Origin: Archangium sp.
GTDB taxonomy: Bacteria; Myxococcota; Myxococcia; Myxococcales; Myxococcaceae
Assembly (NCBI GenBank): GCA_030681645.1
Contig: JAUXRX010000037.1
Location: 1 to 64,000 of the forward strand
Length of the DNA stretch: 64,000 nt
Direction of reading: 5' to 3'
Shown here: positions 9,335-18,449 of the stretch, in pieces
Position numbering within the stretch: position 1 is the stretch's first letter
Layout: every line of letters starts with the position of its first letter
The notes under the pieces: generated by a model
Told to the model about the DNA's origin: nothing
Databases searched by the model: none
Seen by the model: the letters and a program-made list of their open reading frames with translations, nothing else
Position numbers and translations under genes: made by a program

Positions 9335-10018
9335 TTACAGCAACCGAAGCTGCACGGTCGCAGGAGGTTCCAGGCAGCCCGCGTCGTCGACCAGCACCGA
9401 GTTGACGTGCTGGGAAACCGGGACGATCTCCAGGGGGGAGACGTGCCAAGGCTGGAGCAGCATCTCGAGCGAGGCGAGATCGTGGGTCGGACCCGAGAGC
9501 CACCGCTGCCGCCCTTCGCGATCGAGGAACACCGGCATTCGATCGTGCAGGCCCTGCAGCTCGGCCGACGCGCGCGTGGTGATGATGGTGAAGGTGTCGA
9601 GGTCGAGCCCGTCGGGTGAACGCCACCGGCTCCAGAGCCCGGCCATGGCCAGCAGGTGCCCGTTCTGCTGGTGCACGAAGTGAGGCAATCGCTGCGGGCC
9701 TTCGTGGCGCCACTCGTAGAAGCCATCACACGGCACGAGACAACGGTGCGTGCCGAGCAGTTCCTTGAAGGCGGTCTTCTCCTTGAGCGTCTCGGCGCGA
9801 GCGTTGATGAGCTGGTGAGCGATCTTCGCGCTCTTCGCCCAGCGCGGCAGCAACCCCCACTGCGCCAGCACCAGCTTGCGCGGCGCCGCGTCGAGGATGA
9901 CGGGGGCGGCCTGCATCGGCGCGATGTTGTAGCGCGCGGTCAGCGACGGCACCTCGTCGAGGTGGAACTCGTGCTGGAGATCGAGCGCGCTCGCCTTGAG
10001 CACGTAGCGGCCGCACAT
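9335..10018 (-). CDS. yedK: SRAP/YedK (HMCES-like) protein
   Basis: SOS-response-associated peptidase family, which forms a covalent thiazolidine crosslink to abasic sites in single-stranded DNA and shields them. The initiator Met would be removed to expose the catalytic C2 (MCGRY). N31 (YNIAP), E102 (GFYEW) and H158 (LHDRMP) match the family's active-site residues, and the NARAET segment is intact. At 227 residues it is full length. It starts only 3 bp from the stop of the PIN-domain gene, so it may be cotranscribed with the toxin-antitoxin pair. Confidence 0.93.
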   Translation of the reverse strand: MCGRYVLKASALDLQHEFHLDEVPSLTARYNIAPMQAAPVILDAAPRKLVLAQWGLLPRWAKSAKIAHQLINARAETLKEKTAFKELLGTHRCLVPCDGFYEWRHEGPQRLPHFVHQQNGHLLAMAGLWSRWRSPDGLDLDTFTIITTRASAELQGLHDRMPVFLDREGRQRWLSGPTHDLASLEMLLQPWHVSPLEIVPVSQHVNSVLVDDAGCLEPPATVQLRLL

Positions 10019-10021
10019 GGG

Positions 10022-10399
10022 TCAGACCACGATCAGCTGCAGCGAGGGGTCGAGGCGGTGCAGGTCGCGCGGGTCGCTCGTCACCACCGGTTGCCGGGCA
10101 CGGCGCGCGCAGACCACCACGTGCGCGTCGACGATGTCCGCCGTGCGGCTCTGCGCGAGCAGCACGCCCACCCGCGTGGCGTCGGGGCCATCGAGGTGGG
10201 CGAGGTCGGTGCTCACCTGGCGGGCGAGCCTGGAGAGCCGGGCCTGCCTGGCGGGGTGACGGATCGCCTGGGCGAAGGCTGTCGCCGGCACCGTGACGCG
10301 CTGGCCCCTGCGGGCGGCCTCGGCGAGCAGCACGAGCACCTTGCGCTCGTTCCGGTCGAGCGCGATCAGCCCACCTGCGTCGAGGGTGAGCCCGCTCAC
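10022..10399 (-). CDS. PIN-domain toxin (VapC-like)
   Basis: Probable ribonuclease toxin of a type II system, 125 residues. The N-terminal strand with the first acidic residue (TLDAGGLIAL) is clear, as are later acids in ADIVDAH and TSDPRDL. The usual second acid (TxxxxAE) appears as AFAQA, a Gln-containing variant that I associate with one PIN subfamily, so activity is not certain. The GTG start overlaps the antitoxin stop as GTGA, giving the usual antitoxin-toxin order. Confidence 0.8.
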   Translation of the reverse strand: MSGLTLDAGGLIALDRNERKVLVLLAEAARRGQRVTVPATAFAQAIRHPARQARLSRLARQVSTDLAHLDGPDATRVGVLLAQSRTADIVDAHVVVCARRARQPVVTSDPRDLHRLDPSLQLIVV

Positions 10400-10656
10400 G
10401 CCGTCTTCCTGCGTTTCCGCGTGCCGCCGCCGAGGATGCCGTCGGCCCAGGCCCGCTCCTTCTTCGTCACCGGGCCACCGGTCTGGGCCAGCGCCTCGCC
10501 CAGCATCGCCGCCCAGCCGTTGGCGTCCTGCAGCGCGATCCCCACCGCGTGCTTCACGAACCCGGAGACGCTCGATGCCCTGTTGGCCTCGACCAGCCGG
10601 CGCACCGCTTCGACCTGTTCCTCCTCGAGGGTGATCGTGATCTTGGTCGTCGCCAT
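10396..10656 (-). CDS. VapB-like ribbon-helix-helix antitoxin
   Basis: 86 residues. The N-terminus has a ribbon (TKITITLEEEQVEAVRRLV) followed by two helices, as in RHH (CopG/MetJ-like) antitoxins. The lysine/arginine-rich tail would bind the toxin or stay disordered. It likely represses its own promoter and neutralises the PIN protein encoded just downstream. The start at 10656 (MATTK) is chosen because the RHH strand begins there; an in-frame ATG lies 5 codons upstream. Confidence 0.8.
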   Translation of the reverse strand: MATTKITITLEEEQVEAVRRLVEANRASSVSGFVKHAVGIALQDANGWAAMLGEALAQTGGPVTKKERAWADGILGGGTRKRRKTA

Positions 10657-10726
10657 ACCGAAGACCATACTCGCGCCGGACGCGGCTCTCAACCCGCGCC
10701 GGGGGCAAACGGGTTAAGAGGCGCCC

Positions 10727-11377
10727 ATGCGCCGCGGCGTCCTCGCATTGCTCGTCCTGACTGGCTGTGAGCTGGCGCCTGCGCCGGCCGAAGACGCAGG
10801 CGTCGAAGGGGTGCCCGACGCGGGTCCCGTCGATGCGGGGCACAAGGCCGACGCCTGCGCCGCCACCTTCGGCACCGCCTTCACCAACGCGTTCGGGCGC
10901 GCAGACGGCACGGTGACCGCGGTCGTCCCCCCGGCGTGGCAATGCCCCCTGCCCAACGGAGATCACCTGGTGATCCAGGTCTCCATCGATGGCGGCGTGC
11001 AGCGCCTGGTGGTCAACCTCCAGTCCAGCTTCGGAGATCCGAACGTCCGCTTTCGGACGCTGACCGCCCCGCTCCCCTCGCCCGTGTACGAAGAGGGCTG
11101 GCACCCCGGGCTGGCGCTCGACTACCCCTCGCTGGGGCTGCACAGTGACGCCGGGTGGGAGCCGCTGTCGCTCGAGCAGGTCGCCGCGCGCGTCTATGAC
11201 GCGATCCCGCTGGGGGCGCCGCTCTCGGTGTACTCGACCAGCAGCGGCGGCGCGTACGCAGCGAGCGCGCACTTGATCCACCGCAACGGCCGGCAGAACG
11301 ACGGTGCGATCATCGTCGATCCGCTCGGAGCCAACCCCACCTGGCTCTTCTTTCACTTTGCCAACCAGGCCTTCTGA
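10727..11377 (+). CDS. DAG-rich lipoprotein, hypothetical
   Basis: 216 residues. The signal peptide ends in a lipobox (LVLTGC), so the protein should be lipidated at C14. The lipobox is followed by a linker containing DAG, PDAG and VDAG units that is common in myxobacterial lipoproteins. The rest is a soluble domain rich in small and aromatic residues that I cannot assign. It precedes the lipase-maturation-factor-like gene by 8 bp and is probably cotranscribed with it. Confidence 0.75.
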   Translation: MRRGVLALLVLTGCELAPAPAEDAGVEGVPDAGPVDAGHKADACAATFGTAFTNAFGRADGTVTAVVPPAWQCPLPNGDHLVIQVSIDGGVQRLVVNLQSSFGDPNVRFRTLTAPLPSPVYEEGWHPGLALDYPSLGLHSDAGWEPLSLEQVAARVYDAIPLGAPLSVYSTSSGGAYAASAHLIHRNGRQNDGAIIVDPLGANPTWLFFHFANQAF

Positions 11378-11385
11378 CCCCGCCG

Positions 11386-12843
11386 ATGCGCCTCACGCGA
11401 CGCCTCTTCTTCATAGGGCTGGGGCTGACGGCGATGATCGCCGTGGGGAGCTACTGGTGGCAGCTGCCCGGTCTCGCCGGCTCACGCGGCATCGCGCCGA
11501 TCGGCGCCGGCATGGAAGGGTTGCGCGGCGCCGGTGACGTCGGCTTCTTCGACGCGCCCACGCTGCTCTGGCTCTCGTCGTCCGACGCGATGTTGCACCT
11601 GCTCTGCGCCATCGCCTTCTTCAGCGCGGCGCTGCTCGTCGCCGGCCTCGCGCCGCGCATCGCCAGCGTCACGCTGTGGGCGAGCTGGCTGTCGCTGGTG
11701 CAGGCGGGCTACCCGTTCCTCGCCTTCCAGTGGGACGTGCTGCTGGTGGAGAGCGCCTTCTGCGCCGCGTTCTTCGCGCCCCCCGGGCTGCGCCCCCGCC
11801 TCGCCACCGAGCCCGAGCCACACGCGGCGTTCCGCTGGGTGCTGCTGGTGCTCGCCTGCAAGGTGACGCTCGAGTCGGGCATCGTGAAGCTGGCGAGCGG
11901 AGATCCCTCGTGGCGCGACCTCACCGCGCTCACGTACCACTGGTGGTCGCAGCCGCTGCCCACGTGGACCAGCGTGCTCATCGCCGGGCTGCCGATGTGG
12001 CTGCAGCAGCTCATGTGCTTCCTCATGTTCGTGCTCGAGCTGGCGATTCCCCTCATGGCGCTGGGGCCGAGGCTGATGCGACTCACGGCGGCCGCCGGGC
12101 TGACGGCGTTGCAGGCCGCGCTCTTCGCCGCGGGGAACTACAGCTTCTACAACGTGCTCACCTTCGTGCTCGCCGTGCCGCTGCTCGACGATTTCGCCCT
12201 GCGCCGCCTGTGGAAGCGCGCCCCCTGGAGCGACGCCGCACTGAGCGGCGCGACCAGTAGCACCGGGCTGCCGCCGGCCCCCCCGAAGCCTTCCCGCTGG
12301 CCGTGGGCGGTGCTGGCCACGTACGCCGCGATCAGCCTCGGCATGTTCTTCGGCCGGCAGCTCGACTCGCGGCTGCTGCGCGCGGTGCGGCCCTTCGACA
12401 CCGTCAACGCCTACGGCGCCTTCGCGGTGATGACGAAGTCGCGCGCGGAGATCGTGGTGGAGGGCAGCGTCGACGCCGTCACCTGGGTGCCTTACGGGTT
12501 CCCGTGGAAGCCAGGCGACCTCACCCGCCGGCCCGGCTTCATCGCGCCGTGGCAGCCGCGCCTCGACTGGCAGATGTGGTTCGCCGCGCTCGGCTCGTGC
12601 GCGAGCAACCCCTGGGTGGTCTCGCTGCAGCAGCGCCTGCTGACGGGCACGCCCCAGGTGCTGGCGCTGTTCGAGACCAACCCGTTCCCCACCGCGCCGC
12701 CGCGCTACCTGCGCACCCGGGTCTTCCAGTACCGCTTCGCGCCGTGGTCCGAGCAGGGCGTGTGGTGGACCCGCACCGAGACCGGGCCCTACTGCCCTCC
12801 CGTCATGCTGGGGCCTGATGGCTCGGTGGTGCGCGCGTTCTGA
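11386..12843 (+). CDS. lipase maturation factor family membrane protein
   Basis: 485 residues with multiple membrane segments. Family features are PTLLWL near residue 62, FLAFQWDVLLVESAF at about residues 107-121, and a C-terminal soluble block with APWQPRLDWQMWFAALG and FQYRFAPWSEQGVWW. In animals LMF1 acts in folding and assembly of lipases. The bacterial role is unproven and may be in folding or export of envelope proteins. It could serve the lipoprotein encoded immediately upstream, but that is inference from position only. Confidence 0.85.
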   Translation: MRLTRRLFFIGLGLTAMIAVGSYWWQLPGLAGSRGIAPIGAGMEGLRGAGDVGFFDAPTLLWLSSSDAMLHLLCAIAFFSAALLVAGLAPRIASVTLWASWLSLVQAGYPFLAFQWDVLLVESAFCAAFFAPPGLRPRLATEPEPHAAFRWVLLVLACKVTLESGIVKLASGDPSWRDLTALTYHWWSQPLPTWTSVLIAGLPMWLQQLMCFLMFVLELAIPLMALGPRLMRLTAAAGLTALQAALFAAGNYSFYNVLTFVLAVPLLDDFALRRLWKRAPWSDAALSGATSSTGLPPAPPKPSRWPWAVLATYAAISLGMFFGRQLDSRLLRAVRPFDTVNAYGAFAVMTKSRAEIVVEGSVDAVTWVPYGFPWKPGDLTRRPGFIAPWQPRLDWQMWFAALGSCASNPWVVSLQQRLLTGTPQVLALFETNPFPTAPPRYLRTRVFQYRFAPWSEQGVWWTRTETGPYCPPVMLGPDGSVVRAF

Positions 12844-12889
12844 AGCGTGTTTGCAGTCGGCACCCGTGTCGTCTACAGCTCTTCGCGTG

Positions 12890-14200
12890 ATGGCAAACAC
12901 GCGAATCGGCGGTTGGGGGCGACAGTTCGTCGAAGGAGAGGAGCTCCAGCCGGAGAGCCTCGAGGGCGCCCCGCCCGTGCTCTTCCGCGGCCTGGGCCGG
13001 AGCTACGGCGACTCGTCGTTGCCCGCGGCGTCGAGCCCGATCGTGGTCAACACCACGCGCGCCAACCGCATCATCCACTTCGACTCGGCCACCGGCGTGC
13101 TGCGCGCCGAGGCCGGCCTGTCGCTCATCGACATGAACCGCACGTTCCTGCCGCGCGGCTGGTTCACGCCGGTCACGCCGGGCACGTCCTTCGTCACGCT
13201 GGGCGGCATGGTGGCGGCCGACGTACATGGCAAGAACCACCACGTCGACGGCTGCTTCGGCTCGCACGTCAACCGGCTCAAGATGCGCGTGGCCGACGGC
13301 CGGGTGCTCGAGTGTGGGCCCGACCTCGAGCGCGAGCTCTTCCTCGCCACGGTGGCGGGCATGGGCCTCACCGGGCAGATCCTCGAGGTCGAGTTCGGGC
13401 TGCGCCGCATTCCCACGCCGTGGATCTGGCAGGAGAGCGAGCGCGTCGGCGACATCGACGAGTACATCGCCTGCCTCAAGGACTCGGCGAAGGACTGGCC
13501 GATGACCGTGGGGTGGATCGACTGCCTCACCCAGGGCAAGCACCTGGGCCGCGGGTTCCTGATGAAGGGCCGCTGGGCACAGGCGCACGAGGCGCCCGCG
13601 CGCTTCCCGAAGGAGCTCCCGAACATCCGCCTGCCGTTCACCGCGCCGGAGTTCGCGCTCTCGCGGCCCTTCGTGCAGGCGTTCAACTTCGCGCTCTACA
13701 ACTCGCACTGGCCGAAGAAGAAGGTGGGCCTCACCGATCCGTTCCGCTTCTTCTACCCCCTCGACTTCGTGCAGGACTGGAACCGGGGTTACGGCAAGCG
13801 CGGGCTGACGCAGTACCAGTGCGTGCTGCCTGACTCGGCCGGCACCGGCGCGGCGCGGCGCTTCCTGGAGGTCCTCTCGAAGCGCGGCGGGGCCAGCTTC
13901 CTCTGCGTGATCAAGGACTGCGGCCCCGAGAGCCCGGCGTACCTGTCGTTCCCGAAGCCGGGCATCTCGATCGCCCTCGACATCGCGGTGCGCGACGACA
14001 CGCAGGCGCTGATCGACGCGCTCAACGAGCAGGTGCTGCTCGAGGGTGGGCGCATCTACCTCGCGAAGGACCAGTTCACCCGCCCCGAACACTTCCGGGC
14101 CATGGAGACGCGGCTGCCGGCCTTCGAGGCGGTGCGCGCGAAGTGGGATCCCGAGAAGCGCTTCAAGAGCGCCCAATCCGTTCGCCTCCTCGGAGACTGA
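12890..14200 (+). CDS. DprE1-like FAD-linked oxidase
   Basis: FAD-binding type 4 oxidoreductase, 436 residues. The pyrophosphate-binding loop FRGLGRSYGDSS and the segment TLGGMVAADVHGKNHHVDG closely resemble those of decaprenylphosphoryl-ribose 2'-oxidase (DprE1), including the histidine in DVHGKNHH. In mycobacteria the enzyme works with DprE2 to epimerise a lipid-linked pentose. A DprE2-like reductase follows 3 bp downstream, so an analogous two-step epimerisation of a lipid-linked sugar is likely, with unknown substrate. The start at 12890 is chosen because the next upstream ATG lies inside the previous gene. Confidence 0.85.
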   Translation: MANTRIGGWGRQFVEGEELQPESLEGAPPVLFRGLGRSYGDSSLPAASSPIVVNTTRANRIIHFDSATGVLRAEAGLSLIDMNRTFLPRGWFTPVTPGTSFVTLGGMVAADVHGKNHHVDGCFGSHVNRLKMRVADGRVLECGPDLERELFLATVAGMGLTGQILEVEFGLRRIPTPWIWQESERVGDIDEYIACLKDSAKDWPMTVGWIDCLTQGKHLGRGFLMKGRWAQAHEAPARFPKELPNIRLPFTAPEFALSRPFVQAFNFALYNSHWPKKKVGLTDPFRFFYPLDFVQDWNRGYGKRGLTQYQCVLPDSAGTGAARRFLEVLSKRGGASFLCVIKDCGPESPAYLSFPKPGISIALDIAVRDDTQALIDALNEQVLLEGGRIYLAKDQFTRPEHFRAMETRLPAFEAVRAKWDPEKRFKSAQSVRLLGD

Positions 14201-14203
14201 CCC

Positions 14204-14947
14204 ATGCGTCGAGTCGCAATTCTCGGTGGAACCCGCGGCATGGGCCGCGCGCTGGCCCGCCGGTTCGTCGAGCGGGGTGACTGGGTGGCGTTGCTCGGTC
14301 GCGACGACGACGAGCTCGCGCGCAGCAAGGCCGATCTCGAGGCCCGCGGCGCGCCAGGCGTGCGCGTGGTGGTGGCGAGGTGTGATCTCGAGGACACCAC
14401 CTCGTTCCGTCCCGCGCTCGAGGGCGCCGAGCAGGCGCTGGACGGCCTCGACACGGTGGTGGTGACGGCGGCCGTCTTCGCCACGCAGGAAAAGCTCGAG
14501 GCAGACCCGGTGCTCGCGCAGAAGATGCTCACCGTCGACTTCGCCAACACCATCGTGTTCTGCGAGGAGGTGCGCAAGAAGCTGCTGCTGCACGGCAAGG
14601 GCACGCTGTGCGTGTTCAGCTCCGTCGCCGGCGATCGCGCGCGCAAGCCGGTGGTGCTCTACGGCGCGGCGAAGGCCGGGCTCTCGGCGTACCTCGAGGG
14701 GCTCGATCACCGGTACCGCAGCCAGGGCCTCACCACCGTGTGCGTGAAGCCGGGCTTCGTGAAGACGGCGATGACCGCGGGGCTGCCCACGCCGCCGTTC
14801 GCCGGAGAGCCAGATGACGTCGCCCAGACGGTGATCGAGGCGATCGACGCCGGCACGCCCGTGGTCTACGCGCCGCCGATCTGGCGCGCGGTGATGACGG
14901 CCATCAAGGCGATGCCCCGGTTCATCATGAGGCGCGCGAAGTTCTGA
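14204..14947 (+). CDS. DprE2-like short-chain dehydrogenase
   Basis: NAD(P)-dependent SDR of 247 residues. It has the nucleotide loop GGTRGMGRA at the N-terminus, a Ser in FSSVAGDR and the catalytic YGAAK (YxxxK). The C-terminal end is basic and hydrophobic (MPRFIMRRAKF), as in membrane-associated SDRs acting on lipid-linked substrates. It is paired with the DprE1-like oxidase immediately upstream, which would supply the 2-keto intermediate for it to reduce. Confidence 0.87.
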   Translation: MRRVAILGGTRGMGRALARRFVERGDWVALLGRDDDELARSKADLEARGAPGVRVVVARCDLEDTTSFRPALEGAEQALDGLDTVVVTAAVFATQEKLEADPVLAQKMLTVDFANTIVFCEEVRKKLLLHGKGTLCVFSSVAGDRARKPVVLYGAAKAGLSAYLEGLDHRYRSQGLTTVCVKPGFVKTAMTAGLPTPPFAGEPDDVAQTVIEAIDAGTPVVYAPPIWRAVMTAIKAMPRFIMRRAKF

Positions 14948-14957
14948 GCGGGACAGG

Positions 14958-15179
14958 TCACTTGATTCGGCTCAGCAACGCCCGAACCGTCGAGCTGAAC
15001 CCGTTCTCATCGAGCGCCGCTTCCAGCTTCCGCAGCGCCAGGGTCGCCTCGAAGGCTTCTTCCCGGCCCGCGTCGTCGAGGTCGTGCCACGCCGGGTGCG
15101 CTCGGATGGTGCCGTCGACGTGGCGCTCGCGGTGGGCGCCGGTGACCTGCTCGAGCAGCAGCTCTTCGTCGCGCGTCAT
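14958..15179 (-). CDS. small acidic protein downstream of a sigma factor
   Basis: 73 residues, predicted helical and charged, with no membrane segment and no recognised family. Its ATG overlaps the stop of the sigma-factor gene as ATGA, so it is translationally coupled to it. Position and size would suit a regulator of that sigma factor, but it lacks the HxxxCxxC motif of zinc anti-sigma factors. Convergent to the SDR gene with only 10 bp between stops. Confidence 0.65.
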   Translation of the reverse strand: MTRDEELLLEQVTGAHRERHVDGTIRAHPAWHDLDDAGREEAFEATLALRKLEAALDENGFSSTVRALLSRIK

Positions 15180-15745
15180 GTGAGCTCCCCGTCGAGGTGA
15201 ATGCCGGCCTTCTCGAGGCACTCCTTGAGGAACTTCCGGGCGCGCGTGAAGTTCTGCAGGAAGGTGTTGAGCGACATGCCCAGCCGGGTGGCGAGCGTGG
15301 TGTCGTCGATCGTTCCATCAGCGGCGAGCCGCTGCTCCAGCGCCACCTTCGGCTGGCCGGGCAGCTTGTCCTTGCACCGGCCGATGTGTTCCCTCAGGTG
15401 CGGGTCGGGGGTGATGGGCGCGATGGTGGCCTCGGCGCTCAGGTGCTGCTCGAGCGCTTCCTGCTGATCGGCCCGGCCCTGGCGGCGCCACTCGGTCACC
15501 GCCACGTTCCGCGCCGTGCGCATCGCGAACCGCAGCAGGGCGTTCGGCCTGCCGTCGTGGGTGAAGCGGGGCACCACCTGCCAGATGCGAAGCAGGGTCT
15601 CCTGCAGCACCGCCTCGGTGTCGACCGACGTGGCGAAGGGGCGGAGCGCGCTGCGCAGCGGCTGCTCGACGGAAGACGCCCAGCGGGCGAACGCGTGGGC
15701 GTCGCCGCTGACCATCGCTCCGAGCAGCTGCAGTTCCTCCGTCAT
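15176..15745 (-). CDS. sigma-70 family (ECF-like) RNA polymerase sigma factor
   Basis: 189 residues. The N-terminal half matches region 2 (ATSVDTEAVLQETLLRIW). The C-terminal part has a region 4-like helix-turn-helix (DTTLATRLGMSLNTFLQNFTRAR), with a diverged linker. It would direct transcription of unknown targets. It lies 63 bp downstream of the VIT/vWA gene on the same strand and overlaps the 73-aa gene, so the three probably form one operon. Confidence 0.8.
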   Translation of the reverse strand: MTEELQLLGAMVSGDAHAFARWASSVEQPLRSALRPFATSVDTEAVLQETLLRIWQVVPRFTHDGRPNALLRFAMRTARNVAVTEWRRQGRADQQEALEQHLSAEATIAPITPDPHLREHIGRCKDKLPGQPKVALEQRLAADGTIDDTTLATRLGMSLNTFLQNFTRARKFLKECLEKAGIHLDGELT

Positions 15746-15808
15746 CGCGTTCTCCAGATCTCCAGGCTCGGAGCCGGGTGGCGGCTCCGAGCCGAAGAGA
15801 AGATCACA

Positions 15809-18433
15809 TCAGAGGACGATCTCGAGCACTTCGTTGCCGTTGCTCAGGTGAATCGTCGCGGGCTCACCGACCCGCTCGTCGACCTCGAGCACGAGCGTGA
15901 TGATGAGCCCCAGGCCGTACTCGCCTTCGGCCGTGGTCATCGCCATCACCACCGGCGCCTTGACGGTGGTGCCGTCGCTGAGCTCGAGCCGCGCCTCGCC
16001 GCCGGGCGCCCACTTGATCGGCGAGGTCACGTCGATCTCGATGATCAACCGCTTGCCCTGGCGCCGCAGCTTGCCGTTGAGCCGCCGCGTGGCCGCCGGA
16101 GCCGGCTCAGGCGCTTTCGGCGCCGCACCGGGAGCAGGGACCTTGCTCGACTCGTCCTTCTGCTTCTCGGAGGACCTCTGGAAGAGCCGCTTCGCCAGGT
16201 CCACCAGCCCCTCCTTCTTCTGGTTCTTCGGAGGGGGAGGCGGCCCCTCATCGCGCTTGGACTCGGGCGCGCTGCGCCGGGCCGGAGGCGCGATGCCCCC
16301 GGTGCGGGTGGAGAGCCGGTCGGCCGGCGCGTTGAGCTCTTCTGCGTCGCCTTCGTCGAGCGACATGCCGTCGTACGAGGCGGCGGGCTCATCGGCCTCG
16401 GCGGGAGGCACCGCGGCGAACGAACCCGTCGCCGCCTTGTCGTCGGCCCGCGAGCGCTCCGCCTCTTCCTGGCGCGGCATGCTCAGCTTCGACATGACGG
16501 GGGCCGCCATCGACCGGGCCTTCCCCTTCATGCCCATCGGCGCCGCGGCAGCCACAGCGCCTGCACCACCCATCGGCGCCGCGGTGGAGCTGCGCAGCCC
16601 GAGCCCTTCGGCTGACATGCCGAACGGCAGCGCCTGGGGCATCGTCTCGGTGCGCCGCGGGGCGCGCGGGTCGACCATCTGCCGCGCGCTGACCGCCACC
16701 CACGAGGTCATGCGGGTGGAGATCTGGAAGTCGATGCCGAAGCGCTCGATCTCCCTGTCCAGCTCGGCCTTGTTGCCGCCGGTGGCCACGCCCAGCTCGA
16801 GGTCTTCCACCACCTCGCGGGCGTAGAGCGTGGTCACCGCGTGGCTGCCTTCGCCGTGCGTGGTGGGCCGCACCATCACGCGGTCCTCCACGTCACCGTC
16901 GGCGCTGCGCGAGCGGATGATCACCTCGCCGCCCTCGGGCCGGAGCTTGAGCGACACGAGCGCGGGGCTCCCGCCGAACAGGTCGGGAATGCGGGCCGGC
17001 GCCGAGCCGAGCACCGCGCTGCCGCTGATCTCGACGTCGGTCAGCAGCGGCGCGTTGGTGCGCGCGAAGAGGCGCTGCACGAAGGGCTCGGCGTCTTCGC
17101 CGATGCCGATGATCAGCTCGACGCCACGGCCCGCGCGGGCCGCGGGCAGGGTGAGGCTGCGGTTGACGCCGCTGCCCACGCCCACGGTGTGCACCCGCGA
17201 GCCCTTCGGCAGGCGCTTGCTGATCGCGTCGAGGATCTCGTGCTCGAAGCCGATCTGCCCGTCGGTGATCAGGATCACCTGGCGCTGGCTCTCGCCCCGC
17301 AGCGGCGCGAGCGCCTCGAGGATGCCGGCCTTCATCTCGGTGCCGCCGCTCGCGCGCAGCCGGGCCAGCCAGGCCTGCGCGTCGCGCCGGTTCGCCTCGG
17401 TGGCGTTCACCGCGCCCCGCTTCCACCGGCGCGGCGAGTTGCTGAACTCGATCAGCTCGAGCTGGTCCTGTTCGGTGAGCGAGTCGACCAGCGCCGCGGT
17501 GACCCGGCGGGCCTGGTCGAGCGGCGAGCCCGACATCGAGCCCGAGGTGTCGAGCAGCACGATCAGATCGCGCGGCAGCGGCGCCATCTTCGCGTCGACC
17601 GACGGAGGCACGAGGGTGAGCAGGCCGTACGCGGCCTCCGAGGCGAGGCCAGAGGCAGGCCGGCTCACGTCGAGCTCCGTGCCCACCTGCATTCCCGAGA
17701 CGCGCCAGCGCACCACCACGTCACGGTCCAGCCCCGCGCCGCGCTCGTCGGCGAAGGTCACGTCGGTTCGTTGGAGGCCCCGGCCGCTGTGCAGGGTGTG
17801 GCTGGGGCTCTCGGGCCGGGCGTTCTCGGGCAGTCGATCACGAATGGACATCGACAGCGCCAGCTTCACCGGCAGCTCGCCGTCGGCGACGTCGACCGAG
17901 ACCTTCGCGTGATCTGCCACGCGGCCCTGCGCGCCCAGGTAGCGGGGCGCCACCACGGTGGGGAAGCGCCATTCCCACGCGCCGTCGGGAAGCCAGGTGA
18001 GCTTCTGATCGATCTGCACCTCGCAGATCACCTGCGTGCGCGGGGGCACGTTGCCGACCTCCTGGGTGAAGAGGCTCGAGCGCTCCTGGTCGAGGATCGC
18101 CGCGGTGCGCCCCTCGAGGATCGCGTCTTCGAAGCGCTGCCGCGCGCGCTGCTTCGCGTCGACCTGGCCCACCACGCGCTCCTCGCCGATGCGGAAGGCG
18201 AAGCCGCTCACCGCGCCGTCGGCCGGCAGGGGCAGGGAGTAGGTGACGCGCAGCGGCTCGTCGTGCGGGTTGCGGAAGGTCTGCTCGAGCGTGATGCGCA
18301 CGAGGCCACCCTTCGCGTCTGCGGCGAGCGAGGCGCCGACCAGCGGCAGGGCGCGGCCGTCGAGGGTGACGAGGCGGCCACCAGACGACTCATACGGGGC
18401 GGGAGACGACGGGGTGCGGGGCGCGAACGACAT
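15809..18433 (-). CDS. VIT and von Willebrand factor A domain protein
   Basis: 874 residues. A VIT domain covers about residues 15-140, followed by a vWA domain with a complete MIDAS start (DTSGS, about residues 295-299), which binds a divalent metal and protein ligands. The second half is a long low-complexity region rich in Ala, Pro, Lys and Glu, then a compact C-terminal domain. No signal peptide is visible. The start at 18433 is preferred over 18442 because AAAGGA lies at the right distance from it. The gene heads the operon with the sigma factor and follows a perfect palindrome. Confidence 0.85.
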   Translation of the reverse strand: MSFAPRTPSSPAPYESSGGRLVTLDGRALPLVGASLAADAKGGLVRITLEQTFRNPHDEPLRVTYSLPLPADGAVSGFAFRIGEERVVGQVDAKQRARQRFEDAILEGRTAAILDQERSSLFTQEVGNVPPRTQVICEVQIDQKLTWLPDGAWEWRFPTVVAPRYLGAQGRVADHAKVSVDVADGELPVKLALSMSIRDRLPENARPESPSHTLHSGRGLQRTDVTFADERGAGLDRDVVVRWRVSGMQVGTELDVSRPASGLASEAAYGLLTLVPPSVDAKMAPLPRDLIVLLDTSGSMSGSPLDQARRVTAALVDSLTEQDQLELIEFSNSPRRWKRGAVNATEANRRDAQAWLARLRASGGTEMKAGILEALAPLRGESQRQVILITDGQIGFEHEILDAISKRLPKGSRVHTVGVGSGVNRSLTLPAARAGRGVELIIGIGEDAEPFVQRLFARTNAPLLTDVEISGSAVLGSAPARIPDLFGGSPALVSLKLRPEGGEVIIRSRSADGDVEDRVMVRPTTHGEGSHAVTTLYAREVVEDLELGVATGGNKAELDREIERFGIDFQISTRMTSWVAVSARQMVDPRAPRRTETMPQALPFGMSAEGLGLRSSTAAPMGGAGAVAAAAPMGMKGKARSMAAPVMSKLSMPRQEEAERSRADDKAATGSFAAVPPAEADEPAASYDGMSLDEGDAEELNAPADRLSTRTGGIAPPARRSAPESKRDEGPPPPPKNQKKEGLVDLAKRLFQRSSEKQKDESSKVPAPGAAPKAPEPAPAATRRLNGKLRRQGKRLIIEIDVTSPIKWAPGGEARLELSDGTTVKAPVVMAMTTAEGEYGLGLIITLVLEVDERVGEPATIHLSNGNEVLEIVL

Positions 18434-18449
18434 GCGGTCCATCCTTTCG

